This document shows, in pieces, positions 1 to 37,700 of a DNA stretch of 64,000 nt (position 1 is its first letter; each line of letters starts with the position of its first letter). Under the pieces are notes generated by a model that saw only the letters and a program-made list of their open reading frames with translations, was not told the DNA's origin and made no database searches. This DNA comes from Gavia stellata (taxonomy: Eukaryota; Chordata; Aves; Gaviiformes; Gaviidae): positions 17,452,880 to 17,516,879 of the forward strand of contig NC_082603.1 of NCBI RefSeq assembly GCF_030936135.1, read 5' to 3'. The translations under genes and the position numbers were made by a program.

Positions 1-16860
<16,860 letters not shown>

Positions 16861-17549
16861 AGATACAGGAGAAAATAAGGGATAAGGGCAAGTTCAGGCC
16901 TCTAACTAAGCACATATATGCAACTTCAAAGCAAATTCTTTTGTCTAATCGCTAAATATAGTGAAGTATTTAGCTTAAGACAGTACCTGTTTCAGTAGCA
17001 GCCAGAGCTTGGAGCTGAATGTACAGAAGTCCTTACTTCAGTTACCAGGGAAAGCTTCAATTCGACATGCATTCCTGTATCAGCCACACTTAATTCACAG
17101 TAGGGAAAGTGGTGGTGTTATTTGTGTTCCTGGAAGCCTACGGCTGCCTTGGTTTTAGAATGTACAGTGACTACTCCTGCTTCTTTCTGAAGCTACATAC
17201 AGATTCCCTCAATAACATTTAAGTATGCTGAAAGAAAAATGGTGAAAGACATGTAAAGCCTTTTTAAAAAAATTCAAATCTTTTTGTAGTTAGAAGCAGG
17301 AAGTTCTTACATCTAGTCTTTGATACTGGTCACACCAAAATTTAATCAAATTTATTTCCCCTTCTTAGAGGAATAATGCTAATAGAGCAGCCTTGATGTT
17401 GAAGTCTATCACCTCTCTTCTCCTCTGTGAAGGAGTTCAATTCATACAGTACTTTGAAGGGGAAAAAAAAACACCTTAAGGCTACAGAGTATCTGGATCA
17501 TACGAAAATATTCCACATCTTTGTAAGATATATTAATAAGCCAGTCTTA

Positions 17550-25220
<7,671 letters not shown>

Positions 25221-25480
25221 CCGCGCCCAGTGCGCAGCCGCAGCTCCTAGCCTGGCCGGCGAGGCGGGGCGCCGCCGACCGGCCTGTCCCCGTCGCCCGC
25301 CGTGCTGCCCCCTGCCGGCCTGGGGGAGCGCCCGCACGACGCTGCCGCGGCGTCTCCGCCCGGTGCGGACCCCGCTCCGCCCCCCCCGGGGCCGCGGCGG
25401 GGCACGGGCTCGGCCGCTGTGGGGTCGGTGTTGTCACACCGCGATGGGCTTCCTGCTCCCCGCCTGCAGATGTGCGGGCA

Positions 25481-27470
25481 GCGCATCATTTCTCTGAACG
25501 GATCGGAGAAATACAGTTCTAGAGAAGAAAAACGCTGCCGCCAGCTATTGCCCGCGCGTAACGTGTCGTCCTTTGCGAGCCTGCCTGCCTGAGCAGTTAC
25601 TAGCGAGGGGCACATCACAGCAAAGGGATTCTTACAACAGGCAGATCAATAGATTGGATCTTACACATCACCAGCTGTGGAAATGTTACAGGATTTTAAT
25701 TCCCTTCATTTTCTAGGGAAAATTCTCACAGCTGATTGAACAGTAAATAATTAAAACATTAAGCCAACCAAGACCCAATCGAATGCTGTTCCTAAAATCA
25801 AGTATAGATGCTCGGGGTAATTGATACTTGATGAAATAAAGCAAGATTGTAAACTTGCATATATATTTATAAATATACTGGGACAAACAGGTCAAGTGGC
25901 ATCAGATTTCTTGGCTTTGTCAGAGAAAAGTGCACAAAGCCACCATCTTTGTTCCTGACGCGTTTTTCTGGTTATCCTCATTCACTTTACTCAAAAAAAA
26001 ACCCCACCACACTAATTGTTATACACAGACCAATATTTTTAAAATTTATTAATTTGATATAAATAACCACAAGAGAATGAAAGAAATAATAAATGTTTCC
26101 TACGTCAGGCAAGTACCAGCATGGTTCCTACCAGGTAGGTACCTGATAGCTTCAGAAATTGTTCAACTATCTAAGTCTGAATTTTAGAAACTTCACAATT
26201 CTACATACTTTTCAATTTTTACATAAAGTAACTCTAGGGGAGCACATTGTCTTAGCTACTTTCTCACATATAAATGCATGCTCTCCAATGAGGGTCTGCT
26301 TGCCACTGCTGGGCAATTACTTGCTTTGACGAGGAACACCTCAAGGTCAGTGGTATAGCAAGACTCCATTAGTCTTGTTATTAAACAAGAAAAAATAAAA
26401 TAAATTTCTTGTTCTTCTCTGTAAGAAGACTTTTTGCTCCTGAAATAGTTCACCATCACAAAAATCAGCCCGCTATCCCATCACACTTCCACACGCTTTC
26501 TTGCTCGTTGTCGCCCTGCAAACCAGGGAGGCTCCAGCTGAGCTTATTAGCCCCACCCCTGAGTCACTTACAAATTCAGGGCAAATCTCTTCCTCCGCCT
26601 TCAGTAACGATGTTTCTTGAAAGGGTTACCGCTATTCGTAGAGGCACTGAAATTACTGAGGTAAAAAGCTAAGATTTTCAATGCTTTAATAAAATACTTT
26701 TTACTGGTAACACATATTGACAGGAAAAAAGTATATTTGCTTTTTTTTTCCTTAATGCTATTTCTCCATTTCTGTTGTATTGTATGTGGTGTTTTTACTT
26801 GGGTATGTTCTGGAGAGCAAGGTATCACGCAGGTCTTTCAGAGCGGTGTCTCGTAGCTGGAAGGAGTCTCTCAGACTGCCGAAACTGCTCCTGTAGGCAG
26901 GGACCCTCACCCTTGCCCTGTCTGCGGGGGACCCAAGGCTGTTGTCTGTGACGGGACTGACCGATGTGGTGACTTTTAGCAACTGTACTTTTTCTGCTGT
27001 CATTTGCAACAGTTGATAGCCTTACTGAATGAAGCAAATGGTTATGCTGGAGGCCTGTCTATAACTTATTCCTGCTGTTGCTGCTTACTTGTTTTTTAAG
27101 AGTGTATTCTTTGCATATTTGGCTATAAAGCAGTACACAGAGTAGTGTATGCGTCCTGGCAGTGTTGGATTTTTTTTTAATAGCTTTTATTAGAATTCTC
27201 AGAAATGAAAACTTCTGCATGGTTTTGTCTAGGAGTCTCTGTTCTTCATTGTCGAAGCACAATGGCAAATGGGCCCATTATTAGATGGGGAGCTGCTCCG
27301 GGCAGACAGTCTCTCAACTGTTTGCGTAACCTAATCGGCATCTGGCCGAAATGTGCCTAACAAATGCTTGTAAGGAAGGGCCCATCCAGCCTGAGGCTCT
27401 TCAGTGCTCCCAGAGAACGTGTTATTAGATGCAACTTCCACAATGGAAATCCCTAGGCAGACACTCCGTC
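25481..27470. other. Spacer between RPL5 and EVI5
   Basis: AT-rich for most of its length, with no recognisable gene. An AP-1-like TGAGTCA lies near 26560. A segment with clearly higher GC (about 26820-27000) carries an 83-codon minus-strand ORF that I cannot assign (see findings). Confidence 0.6.
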
Positions 27471-28780
27471 TACGCCTAACAGCCCGCTCCTAACGGGGCG
27501 GACGCAGCGCATCTCCGCCTTGCCATGCGGCAGCTTCTCTGCGCTGCCGCCGCTGTGAAGGGCGAGGGCAGGGGCGGGAGTGCGGGGGACCGGCGGGGGG
27601 GCAGCGGCGCTGTGACTTGCGGCGAGGCGGGGGCTTGGCTTACGGCTGGGGGGCTTTTCGCCGTTGGAGTAGTGACGCCGTAACGGGGGACCTGCGAGGA
27701 GGGAGCGGGCAGGGGACCTGGCAGGGCTGTAAGGGCCGCCTGCCGCCCGCCCTTCCGACAGGCGGGTAACAGCACCGACCCCGGAACGCCCCGTCAACCA
27801 GGCGGGCCGCGGCTTTCCCGCCGGCAGGCCCTGCCCCCGGCTACCGAAGCCCGGCCGGGCCCGTTACCGGCGGGGAGCCCGGCGGGGCAGCGCCGCCGCC
27901 CGCCCCTTCCCCCCTCCCGCGCTCGCGGGTCTCCCCGAGGCGGGGGGGGGGGGGGGGGCGCGCGCGAGCCGGCGCTGCGGGGGCGCGGGGCTGCCCCTCG
28001 CGGCGGCGCGCGGAGTGCGCCTGCGCGCGGCGCGGGCAGGGACGTGGCCCGGCTGCCGGGGCCGGCGGAGCGCGGCGAGCCGCCGGGGGGAGGGGGAAGC
28101 TCCGCGGAGGCCGGCGGCGGGCTGCGGGGGACGCCGATGCTCGCACCTCCCTGCCGCGGACAACGCTTCCAAGGTGAGGCGCCGCCGGGCCCGCGCCCCC
28201 GTCGCTGAGGGGCCGGGGGCGGTGCGCGGCCGGGCCTAGGCGGGGCTCGGCGACCCCGGCCGCGCCGTCCCGTCCCCTCACGTCGGGCCGCGGCGGGGCC
28301 GGGCCGGGCAGGGCAGCGGCGGGGCGTCGCCACCCCGCGGGCATCGCCGGCCACCCCCGCCCAGCGCCCGCGGCCCGGGGCCCTCCCGCCGCGGTGGGCG
28401 GTGGAGCGGGGAAGCGGGCGGCGTCGTGCCGCTGCCGGGCAGGGAAAGCCCGCTCCCCTTCGGCGACCCGCGGGGTGGGGGGTGACAGGAGGCCGCGGTG
28501 CGCGGCCCTGCCGCCGGCTCGGGGGCTGAGGGCCGCCGTGCCTCAGCCCCTCCGTGCTTCAGGCTGCTGCGGCGGCGCCTGGGCCGCCGCGGGGACGCGA
28601 GTGGGCAGTTGGCAGCTCCGTGATGGCAGTGCCCTGTGGTGCCAGTGCCCTGTGGTGCTAGCCGTGGATGGCGGGGCGGGGGGGGCTCTCGCCGTCGGCC
28701 CGGGGGAAACCTCGGCGCGTCTGTCTGCAGAGGGCGATTTCTTCCTTGGTTGTGTGGAAGTAACGTGAAACCAGGAACCT
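27470..28780. promoter_or_regulatory. CpG island, probable EVI5 promoter
   Basis: About 1.3 kb of very GC- and CpG-rich sequence including a run of 17 G (27942-27958). It sits upstream of the EVI5 coding exons and in the same orientation relative to RPL5 as in other vertebrates. No TATA box is evident. The long ORFs on both strands are compositional. Confidence 0.8.
28050..28173 (+). other. EVI5: Candidate EVI5 exon 1 (non-coding)
   Basis: A strong donor, TTCCAAG/gtgagg, lies at 28173 inside the CpG island. The upstream ATG at 28137 opens 12 codons to the donor but would leave phase 1, which does not match the phase 0 start of the exon at 41570. I therefore read this as 5' UTR. The 5' boundary is a guess. 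Confidence 0.4.
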
Positions 28781-31700
28781 ATGGGTCTTTCATTCTTGAC
28801 AGAGAGAAAAATTTAAAATACTGCTTCGGAGCTCTCCTTTACTGGCACCTCTTGCTACATCTGCATGAACTTGGTTATATAATAAGGATAAAAAGTCGAT
28901 ATTAATGTTCTGGCTCCTTGTTATGTATTCCAGCTTTAATTCCTACTGTCATTTTTCGCAGTTCCATGTTATTCATGCTGATTTTCAGTGTTGCTAATTA
29001 GAGCAATCGTATACCAAATGTGAAGTTGGCGTACTATTTTGAATTTCCAGCATGAGCTAACATTAACACTGACTGTATCAAAACATAGTGTTTCACGTCA
29101 GCCTGGCACAATTTTTTTTTTTATGATCACATAGAAAAGATGTGGAAAAGAGGCAGATTCATACCGAGAACAACTGACAGTATTCAGTATGTTTTACCTC
29201 TCTCCACAAGTACTTGTCAAAAATTCAAAACTTTTTTTCCTGTTTTTTTAATTCGCTTTACTTCACGTGTCTAAAGGAGAAGGTAACTGGATCTTGTTTC
29301 TTTTTCTGATACACAGTATTAAAATGTGTTTTGCATAAATGTGCCTGTTTTATTTCTCTTCCCTTCTTTCAATGTGTGGTTTCTGCTTTGATCATGATTG
29401 TACAGCTCTATATTTACACTTACAAAGATTTAAGGCTTATTTTGAAATATGTGGATCCGAATTCTTTTTCAAGTAAGGATTAGGAGAGGAAATATAGACG
29501 GCCAGTGAAAAAGAGGGGCATGATCAGGAGGAAAGCACTCAGTATTATGAATCAGCATTGCCTGAATTTGATAAAGTGGGATGAGAACTGCTGTAGTGAC
29601 TGTCACTGAATGTCCGCCCAGCCCAACAGTACCTCTGAGAGGAGCAGATGTTTGGAGAAGGCGGCTTCAACAGAACAGCCCTACTTCCTCCTCGTATCTC
29701 TTCCCAGCCTCCCACAGGCTGAGGCTTGGGGACTTCCTGAGCTACAGCTTGGTGGCTTGGATTTTTTTTTTTTTTCATTGCTCTTCACAAGCTTTCTGTG
29801 GACTTGTTTGATTGCTTTTGAACAAGTAAGCAGGAGATGGTTGGAGAGTGGAATTGTTGAAATGGGAGTTCATGGAAAGGGAGAGAGAGGAGAAAAGCCT
29901 TTCCAAGTTTACAAGAAGAGAAGGGGCAGGGGAAGTGACGTGCCTAAGCAGTTACTGTTGGTTTGTTCTCTGGGTAGGATTGATAATAAATGGAGAAGTA
30001 GTAAAAATTGGAAGATAAGTCCTTTGTCAGTGAATTCTGGAAAACAAAATTGTTTACCTTGCTAATTCAAGGTTCCAATATCACGATTTAGAAGGGGGAA
30101 AACAGCTAAGTTGGGGTATACATACTTAACATTACGTTTACGTTTTCTTACTCTTCCTGGTTTGTTTTCTTAACTTGTAGAAAAAATAAAGAAATTTCTA
30201 ATGCTTAAGGAAGAGACATAATAGAATTTCATATTTAGGTATCATTTTAAGTGTCAAATGCATAGTTTAAAAGAAAAATCTTTCCTGGTAGTCTGAGAGG
30301 ACGAACAATAAAGAAAACAAATCCTGACTTTATGAATGGTGTTTTCTCAACCTATGCTTGCCTCGATTACGTACTCTTAATCAACTTTTTTCCAAGACCC
30401 AATTAAAATAGTTATAATTTTAAAAAAACAAACAAGCAAGCAAATAGTAAGTATTATAGGAGTATGTAATTTTGAGTTGTTAGATACATTCTCAGCAGCT
30501 CTTGAATATATGTTACTTAAGTTTGTAGCTAGCGTGCTGAATTAAAGCCTTGTGTCTTCCATATTTGTAACAACCAACATCATCTGTTGGTAAGTTTTTG
30601 ATTCCTTTAAATTGGGAATATTGTCTTCCTTTCATTGTAGTCTTTTCTGCTTAAGTGTCTGTAGTTGAGGTGTGTCCTCTCCTTCTCCAGCAAGCGGTGA
30701 TTGGAATAAACGGGTAGGGGGTTAGTAATAGTGCAGGGGCCCTTGTCTTGCTTTGCTCATTTTGTACACAGTTGTGATGTGTTTTTGTTGTATGTGTGTA
30801 CACAGAAACTATATTCTCACAAGGTAGCAGCAGAAGTGTTTTAGTGAATCGTAGCTTTTCCTTAATTACTCTTAATGTTGTTTAACTTCCTGTGAACTCT
30901 GGGAACTACTCAGTTAGCCCTGAAGTGATGTTTCGGGGAGGGCCTAGGAAGTGTTGAGCCTGCTCTAGGATTCAGGCAATGAAGAATGGCATCTCCTTTT
31001 GGTCACGCTGACAGGGATCATGCTGTGGTCTTCGTGTTATTTCAGGCTACGTAACTGTCAACTTTGTTTGCTAATTGTCTGTAAAAGTAATCCTTCTGAG
31101 TCCCAGTGAGGCAGTTACTGCATATTTGGGGTTGAAGTACAATACTAGGGTTGGGCTTTATTCTGGATGAAAAATAAGGTGTTGTGATAGAATGACTGTG
31201 GACACTTAACCTTTTTGTATTGGTTTCCAACTTGGGAAGCAGCCAAAAGCCACCACCAAATATCTTGATTTTCTTTTGTCTGAACAAATTTTACTTGTCT
31301 TGGATGGGTTTTGTTACCAAAACCTGTCATCTTGTCTGATCTGTACTGTTTTGCAAGTAACTTCTGATTTATTTTTACTTCTGCAGTTTAATCCTTTTTA
31401 AAAAAAACACAAACCCAAACTTAATGTTTTGGTAATAGATTGTTGTAACGTGTTCTGCTACATGATAAGCTATTGAACTTCTCAAACTCCTGAGTTTTCT
31501 TATGCCCTATTGTCATGACTAAGTCTTAGTGATTCTTGGCATAGCATTAAATACCTGTTTAATGACTTCATAACATGTTCTTGATCCTTTTCTTAATTAA
31601 AAAAACTACAATTGTATTGCGGTGATACAGAATTCTGACTCACTAGTATCTTATACTGTATTAACTACATATTTTTCTTAGGTTTCATTACACTGGCAGA

Positions 31701-34700
31701 TGAGGCCAGTCTATTAGTAGTGGATTGTTGTTGCCACAAGTTGCTCATGCACTTGTAACTAAGAGGATGTTAGAAGAGCTTATTGTTATTTTTGTTATAG
31801 AAGGATAAAACTATCGAACGTCACTTAAAATGGGTGTCAAAAACTAGTAGCTAGCCAAAGCCTAACATTTTGGACATGTACCATCCACATCACTGTATGG
31901 AATGACATTGTATAGAAGTTAGTTTTACATCTCTCATTTTTCAGGTATTCTTCTTGATTATATATAGTTCAAAGAGTGAACTACTGTCAGGCATAGTAAA
32001 AAGAAATTCCAACTTCCGTGCTCTGTGAAACAGCAGGGCTAAAAACCAATATTCATTAAGCAAAGTAATTATTCCCCCGCCCACCCCCGCCTTGGAATGT
32101 GTTAGTGGTGGAACTTTATGGGTTTGGCTGAAGTAAGTATTTCTCAGCCGTTTGGAAAAAGAATTGTGATCTGTCTTTGGAAAGACAAAATGACAAAGGC
32201 GAGTTAGAATTCCATAATGAGATGCTTACAGACCATGATAGAATGGGCTTGGGATTTTTACATAATCTTTTTGGTGTCAGCCTGGCTCTAAAAAATCATC
32301 TGTGTTTCATTGAGCTTCCTTGCATTTTTCCACTAGTAGGCCTTTTTGAAAGAAGTAAATAGGCCCTTATTTCCAAATGAAAGTATAAAAGTCAGTAGTC
32401 AACTAATCAGAAAATAACTTGTTTCATTTGATGAGTAGATATGCCATTTCTCTGAAGAGCCATCTCCCTTTTCTTTAGTCAATAACTGAGGAATATTAGT
32501 TTTCACTAAGTGCTGTGCTCAGGCAGGGCTACAGGAGCACTCTTACAGACCTCAATAGCGTGGAGGAAGACCCTTCTATAGCCACAAAAATATGCTTGCT
32601 TCAAGTTACACTGTAAGTGCTTGTAAAGATAAGTCATGGATATACTAAGTAAATTGGTGGACAAAATTAAATATTATTGCAAGACCACAGATATTGGCAT
32701 GGATTGTGTTAAAAGAATTGACTATTGATGTATGCACCTGTGTTTAAATCTGCTACATTTACTGACTAGCTTAGACAACTTTCCTATATGGAAATCACTA
32801 AATTGGTTACACTTCTTGCTTCTAAAACTTTTACCTTTTAGTTCTTGTTTTCTGTCAGCAGCTGCAGGTTGGAATGAACTTGTAGCTTACAAGTAAAGCT
32901 GGTTACCAGTCAGTCATTTAGAAACTGGTTTACTTTTTTGAATTTGAGTGTAATTGATAGAAACTTGACCTTTTAGCTGATCATGTAAAGGAAGGAAGAG
33001 TAATATCCTGAAGGTAGGGTCTCACCAACCTCTGTCACCTGATTTGTTTAAAATTGTAGTAAGTAATTAATAAAGCTTCAAGTGTTACCATATTCCATAA
33101 GGCCATGCTTATGTTCTTTGGTTTCTCCATCAAGTCTCGTTTCATACATCCCTTTGGAAAGGGAACCATGCAGACCTTGGTAAATGGGAGATGAGCATTT
33201 TGGTTCTAGCCTGTAGATTGTGGCATAAGTTTATCTAATATCTATAAACAGGGAGAATTACACCTAGAAAATAGTTGGGCTGCCAGTACATAACAACAGA
33301 TGTTGCACGGAATGGTATGTTTTCATTTTATCAGATATTGGGTCCTTTTAAACTTACCAATTTGACTTCTGGCAAATTTTGTATGCTTTTTTAATGAAGG
33401 GTTGTGTTAGAAACATTGATTTTAATTAAGGCTCAGTGAACATTTAAAAATATGACTTAGTTGTTTCTCATGTCCAAAATGCAGACCTATGGCTTTTAGT
33501 AAATTTAACTGTGTTTCTATACTTCTGTTTGTTTATTTTTGCCCTAATGTAGTTTAGATGCTAGTCCTGGCTCCTTTCCAGGAGGAAGTTGGCTAAAAGC
33601 AACATTAAGGAAGCTAGGCTTTGGGGAATGAGTAGGAAAGTAAAATTTGTAGAAGGGAGCTTTTATGATAAACATGTGTCCTTCAGTGTGTGTTACGTTT
33701 TTGTAAATGCCTGATGATACTTACTTGAACTCCAGTGAAATGATTGAGTTGCGTTTTATTGAAAAGAAAAAAAAAAAAGAAATCTTCCAACCTAGTGCAT
33801 AAACAAACTGACTTTGCAGGAGTTGTTCTTTATTTTAGCTGATTAATCTGATTCGTCCCTCTGTTTTGTTAGCCAGGGGGATGGTCCTTCAAGTATATGT
33901 GCGTGTAACTTGGCATGCTGAACCTCAAATACAAAGATGTTTTCCAAGCTGAGATCTAAGCACAAAGAAACAGAGGAAGTTCCCTGTTAAAGGTTTTTAC
34001 TGTAGTCCTTCAGTATTTTCTCTTGCAGCTCTGAGGAGTTCTCAGCCACCTTCTGTACAAAAGCACTGTATCTAATTCTTTTCCCCCTGAAAGAAGGTCT
34101 CTATGGTTTTCTGAATATTGTTACATTCCTATGCCACATTTGAAACTTATTTGATAAAGGACCATCTTTGGATGGGCAGGAGATAGTGTCTTCAAAAGTA
34201 CTATGGTGTGTCTTGTCAGCTAGCATGCTGGGACAATGCTTGACAGGTTGTAAACCACACTTGACTTCAGAGGTAATTAAAAACCTGGAATTGTTCTTGG
34301 AAATAAATAGAATTCAGTGCAATTTGGTCAGTAATTGCTTAAATTCATATGAATAATATTTCAATGGTTTCAACCTTTTGTGGATCACTACAACATTTCT
34401 AATGAAGTACCTCCTTAAAAGACCTCACGTATTAGACTGTTATGTTGTGTATGGGAACTTGCAGCTTCAAGCTTCTTCTTTCAGATGTTTTGGGACCATC
34501 AAAGCCCCAACTCATTAGAGTCTGAAAACGACTTTTAAAGAATGTGTGTTACTAAATGATACTACAGAAAGCTTTCTGATAGCTTAACATTTACACAATA
34601 TAAAATGTTAGACTGCTTTATTCTTTATATCAGAAAGACTTGGAGAGCTAGTGAATATCAGGTGACATGGAAGTTGGTGAATGCTAGCCATGATGTTCCT

Positions 34701-37700
34701 GACTATTGTTAGGTGTTATTATAAGAAAAATCAGGAATAGGAGAGTAAATGAGGACTTCTTCCTCAGACTTCACCAGAAATCAGAATTTGTAGTGTAAAA
34801 GATAAAGATGAAGCTTATAGTGAAACCATGTTTGAGCCCTGAATTTGGATTTTAGCTTGTTAGGAAGCATGATAACAGGCTGATTCACCAGCTACCTCTC
34901 ATGCATATGTCATTGACTGAGTTTCATTTATTCTTCAGATACTAGAATGCTGTTAGCTTTTTTTGAAGCAAGCAGGAAACTGGGTCCATGGAATGCTATA
35001 TAACTGGCTTGAAAACCACATATACAACTTCAGCCTCAATTATGTGAGACTTCTTTTTATATGTAGAAGAGTATGAGGATTACTTCCTGTATTCTGGAAG
35101 TTCCCATTTCTTTCTCTTTTCAGGAAGAGGAGAAAGAGTAGAGAGCATATAATATATACAGTAGTGTTTGTGTAAGGCTTGCAGTTATTTTTACTTTGTC
35201 CTATGATAAGAATAGTTGAGACGGTATTTTGGGTAATCAAGATACCTGTAACTTTAATACAGATTTTCCTCAGGGAAATGCAGAATATAGGTATTAAGCT
35301 AATTCAGTGTGTACAGTGAAATACCTTTTTTAAAGAAATCTAAATAGACTTTTTTATAAAAACAAATATAGTCTGTCTGGCAAATGCAAAAAATATGGTG
35401 GTAACATTTTTTGGGCTTACTGTAAAGTGCTGCACAATACCTTGGGATTCTCAGGGAAAGGGATTTATGTAATTTTATGTAATGTGGGGATGCTGCGGTC
35501 TACCTTCAGCTAGCCTAACTTAAAATATTTCATATGCTGCTCTACTGCAGTATTCCTTTGAGTAACTGAAAAATCTAAACACAGTATTGTACTTCCTCTT
35601 GGTAGTAAAGTGCTGTAATCAGCAGCTGGGTAAAGATACTAAACATAAAGTTGAGCTACTGAATTTTATGTATTGTAACTGGAATGTATAAATTGCACAT
35701 CGTATGTATTTGTGTATAATATCAATATAAACATTTATTTTTGCAGTAGCTTGAAGTATGTAGCAGACAGGTCTGTGCCTTGGCTGATGACTGACCAGAT
35801 GGGTGAGAATTGCTGGTAGTTCCGTTTTGCTCACTGGAAACTGCAGCAGAGTAGAAAGTCTTTAGTAGTTAAGTCTCATCCCCCTCATCTTTTTAAATAT
35901 CAATATTTTCAAACTCAAAATTCACACATTTATTTAGGCGGTATCTACGTGGTCTTAGGCAGGCAGATGCAAGCAAACTTTTCCTGTGCTCTTGGTCTGT
36001 TGGCAAACTGGGAGCAGTGTAGCTGTTAATATGGCTTACAGCCTGAGTAAATATACCTGGTTTGGAGCTGGATGATGCCTGCTCAGTTCCCTGTGTCCTC
36101 CTGCAAAGGGTGAAGAAGGCATACACCTGCCTGCTTGTCTCCAGACCTGGCCATCTTCAGTGGAAAGTGGTGGTGTCCCCTGGGCGTGGGCCAGGAGCAG
36201 CATTTGTGTGCAAAGTCTGATTAATTGGCAGGTTCTTGAGTGAAACCCCTCTGGGGAAAAAGCCCATTTTTGAAACAGCTTGACTCTGTTTTTGATTACA
36301 CATTAATAATAATTAATAATGGCTTGATCATCCTGATGGTGCTCTTGATGATTTGGCATGCTTCCCAGGCAATGTAGGTTACCTTTTATATTTTTCAAAT
36401 GTAACTTGAATTTTAGCAGCTGAAAAATGCTGGGAATAAAAAGGAATGCAATTCTCTTTGCATAGTTGAAAAACTGGCTGAGGTGAGCTGAGCAAAGAAT
36501 ACTGTTAACTGGGGGCTTCCAGCGTGAGCTTGTTGGCTGAAGGGATGGAGAGCTTGCATAGATCTGGTAAGTATTGGGACTTAGGGAGTGGAGTCTGGGC
36601 TTGAGCTGTCTGCATAGCTGCTGGCTGTGACACATGGTGTAGCACAGGAGGGTGCCAGGTAGAGCAACATTACAAGTGTGATTGCTTCAGTGGTAAGATA
36701 AGGCAGAACAGAGTGGAAATAGAATAGGTGTATGTGCTTATTGAGAGGATGATGGCAAAGGCTAAAGTCCTGTCTCACATGTAGTTAGATGTATCGCTCT
36801 GACCTAGCTAAGATTTTGGGACAGGCACTGTGGTGTATTTGGCTGTCCTTCTTACTGCTACAAACAGCTGAGCACATGACTATGCTTTTTTTGCCATGAT
36901 AATGAAGAGTAGCAAAGGGAAGGACACTTCATAACTGCAGAGCATCATTGTTGTAGCCAAAAGGGAGACACTGCTGCATGCCTGTAGAAATATCACTGGT
37001 TAAATAATAACCAGTTTTTAAAAGAAACATTTGTTTAGGAAAGCCTTGAGGAGACTCGGTCCAAAAAGACAAAGAAAAGATTAAATGTTTAACGATACTG
37101 GCTTTCTTGAGTCTTTCCAGAATGCTGTGTTAAGCAAAATCGCATCTCTAAAGCAGGGAGGTGTTAAACCAAATGCTCATCCAGATTTCTTGGAGTTGGT
37201 GATGCCCAGTGAAAGTATCTGACAGGCTTGAGAGTGGGCCTGTGCGAACCTCACGAAGTTCAGCAAGGCTGAGTGCAAGGTCCTGCACGTGGGTCGGGGC
37301 AATCCCAAGCACAAATACAGGCTGGGCGGAGAATGGATTGAGAGCAGCCCTGAGGAGAAGGACTTGGGGGTGTAGGTTGATGAGAAGCTCAACAGGAGCC
37401 GTCAGTTTGTGCTTGCAGCTTAGAAAGCCGACCGTATCCTGGGCTGCATCAAAAGAAGCATGACCAGCAGGTCGAGGGAGGTGATTCTCCCCCTCTACTC
37501 TGCTTTTGTGGGACCCTACCTGGAGTACTGCATTCAGCTCTGGGGCCCCCAACATAAGAAGGACATGGACCTGTTGGAGCAAGTCCAGAGGAGGGCCACA
37601 AAGATGATCAGAGGTCCAGAGCACCTCTCCTCTGAAGACAGGCTGAGAGAGTTGGGGTTGTTCAGCCTGGAGAAGAGAAGGCTCTGGGGACACCTTATAG

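Noticed and set aside
28137-28173. ATG in the candidate EVI5 exon 1
   Set aside because: The frame reaches the donor in phase 1, which cannot join the phase 0 exon at 41570, and the residues do not match EVI5.
27453-28768. Long minus- and plus-strand ORFs in the EVI5 CpG island (up to 186 codons)
   Set aside because: Compositional open frames, overlapping in several frames, without domains or splice support.
29610-30065. 151-codon plus-strand ORF in EVI5 intron 1
   Set aside because: Contains a translated poly-T stretch (run of Phe), no recognisable domain and no splice or expression signal.
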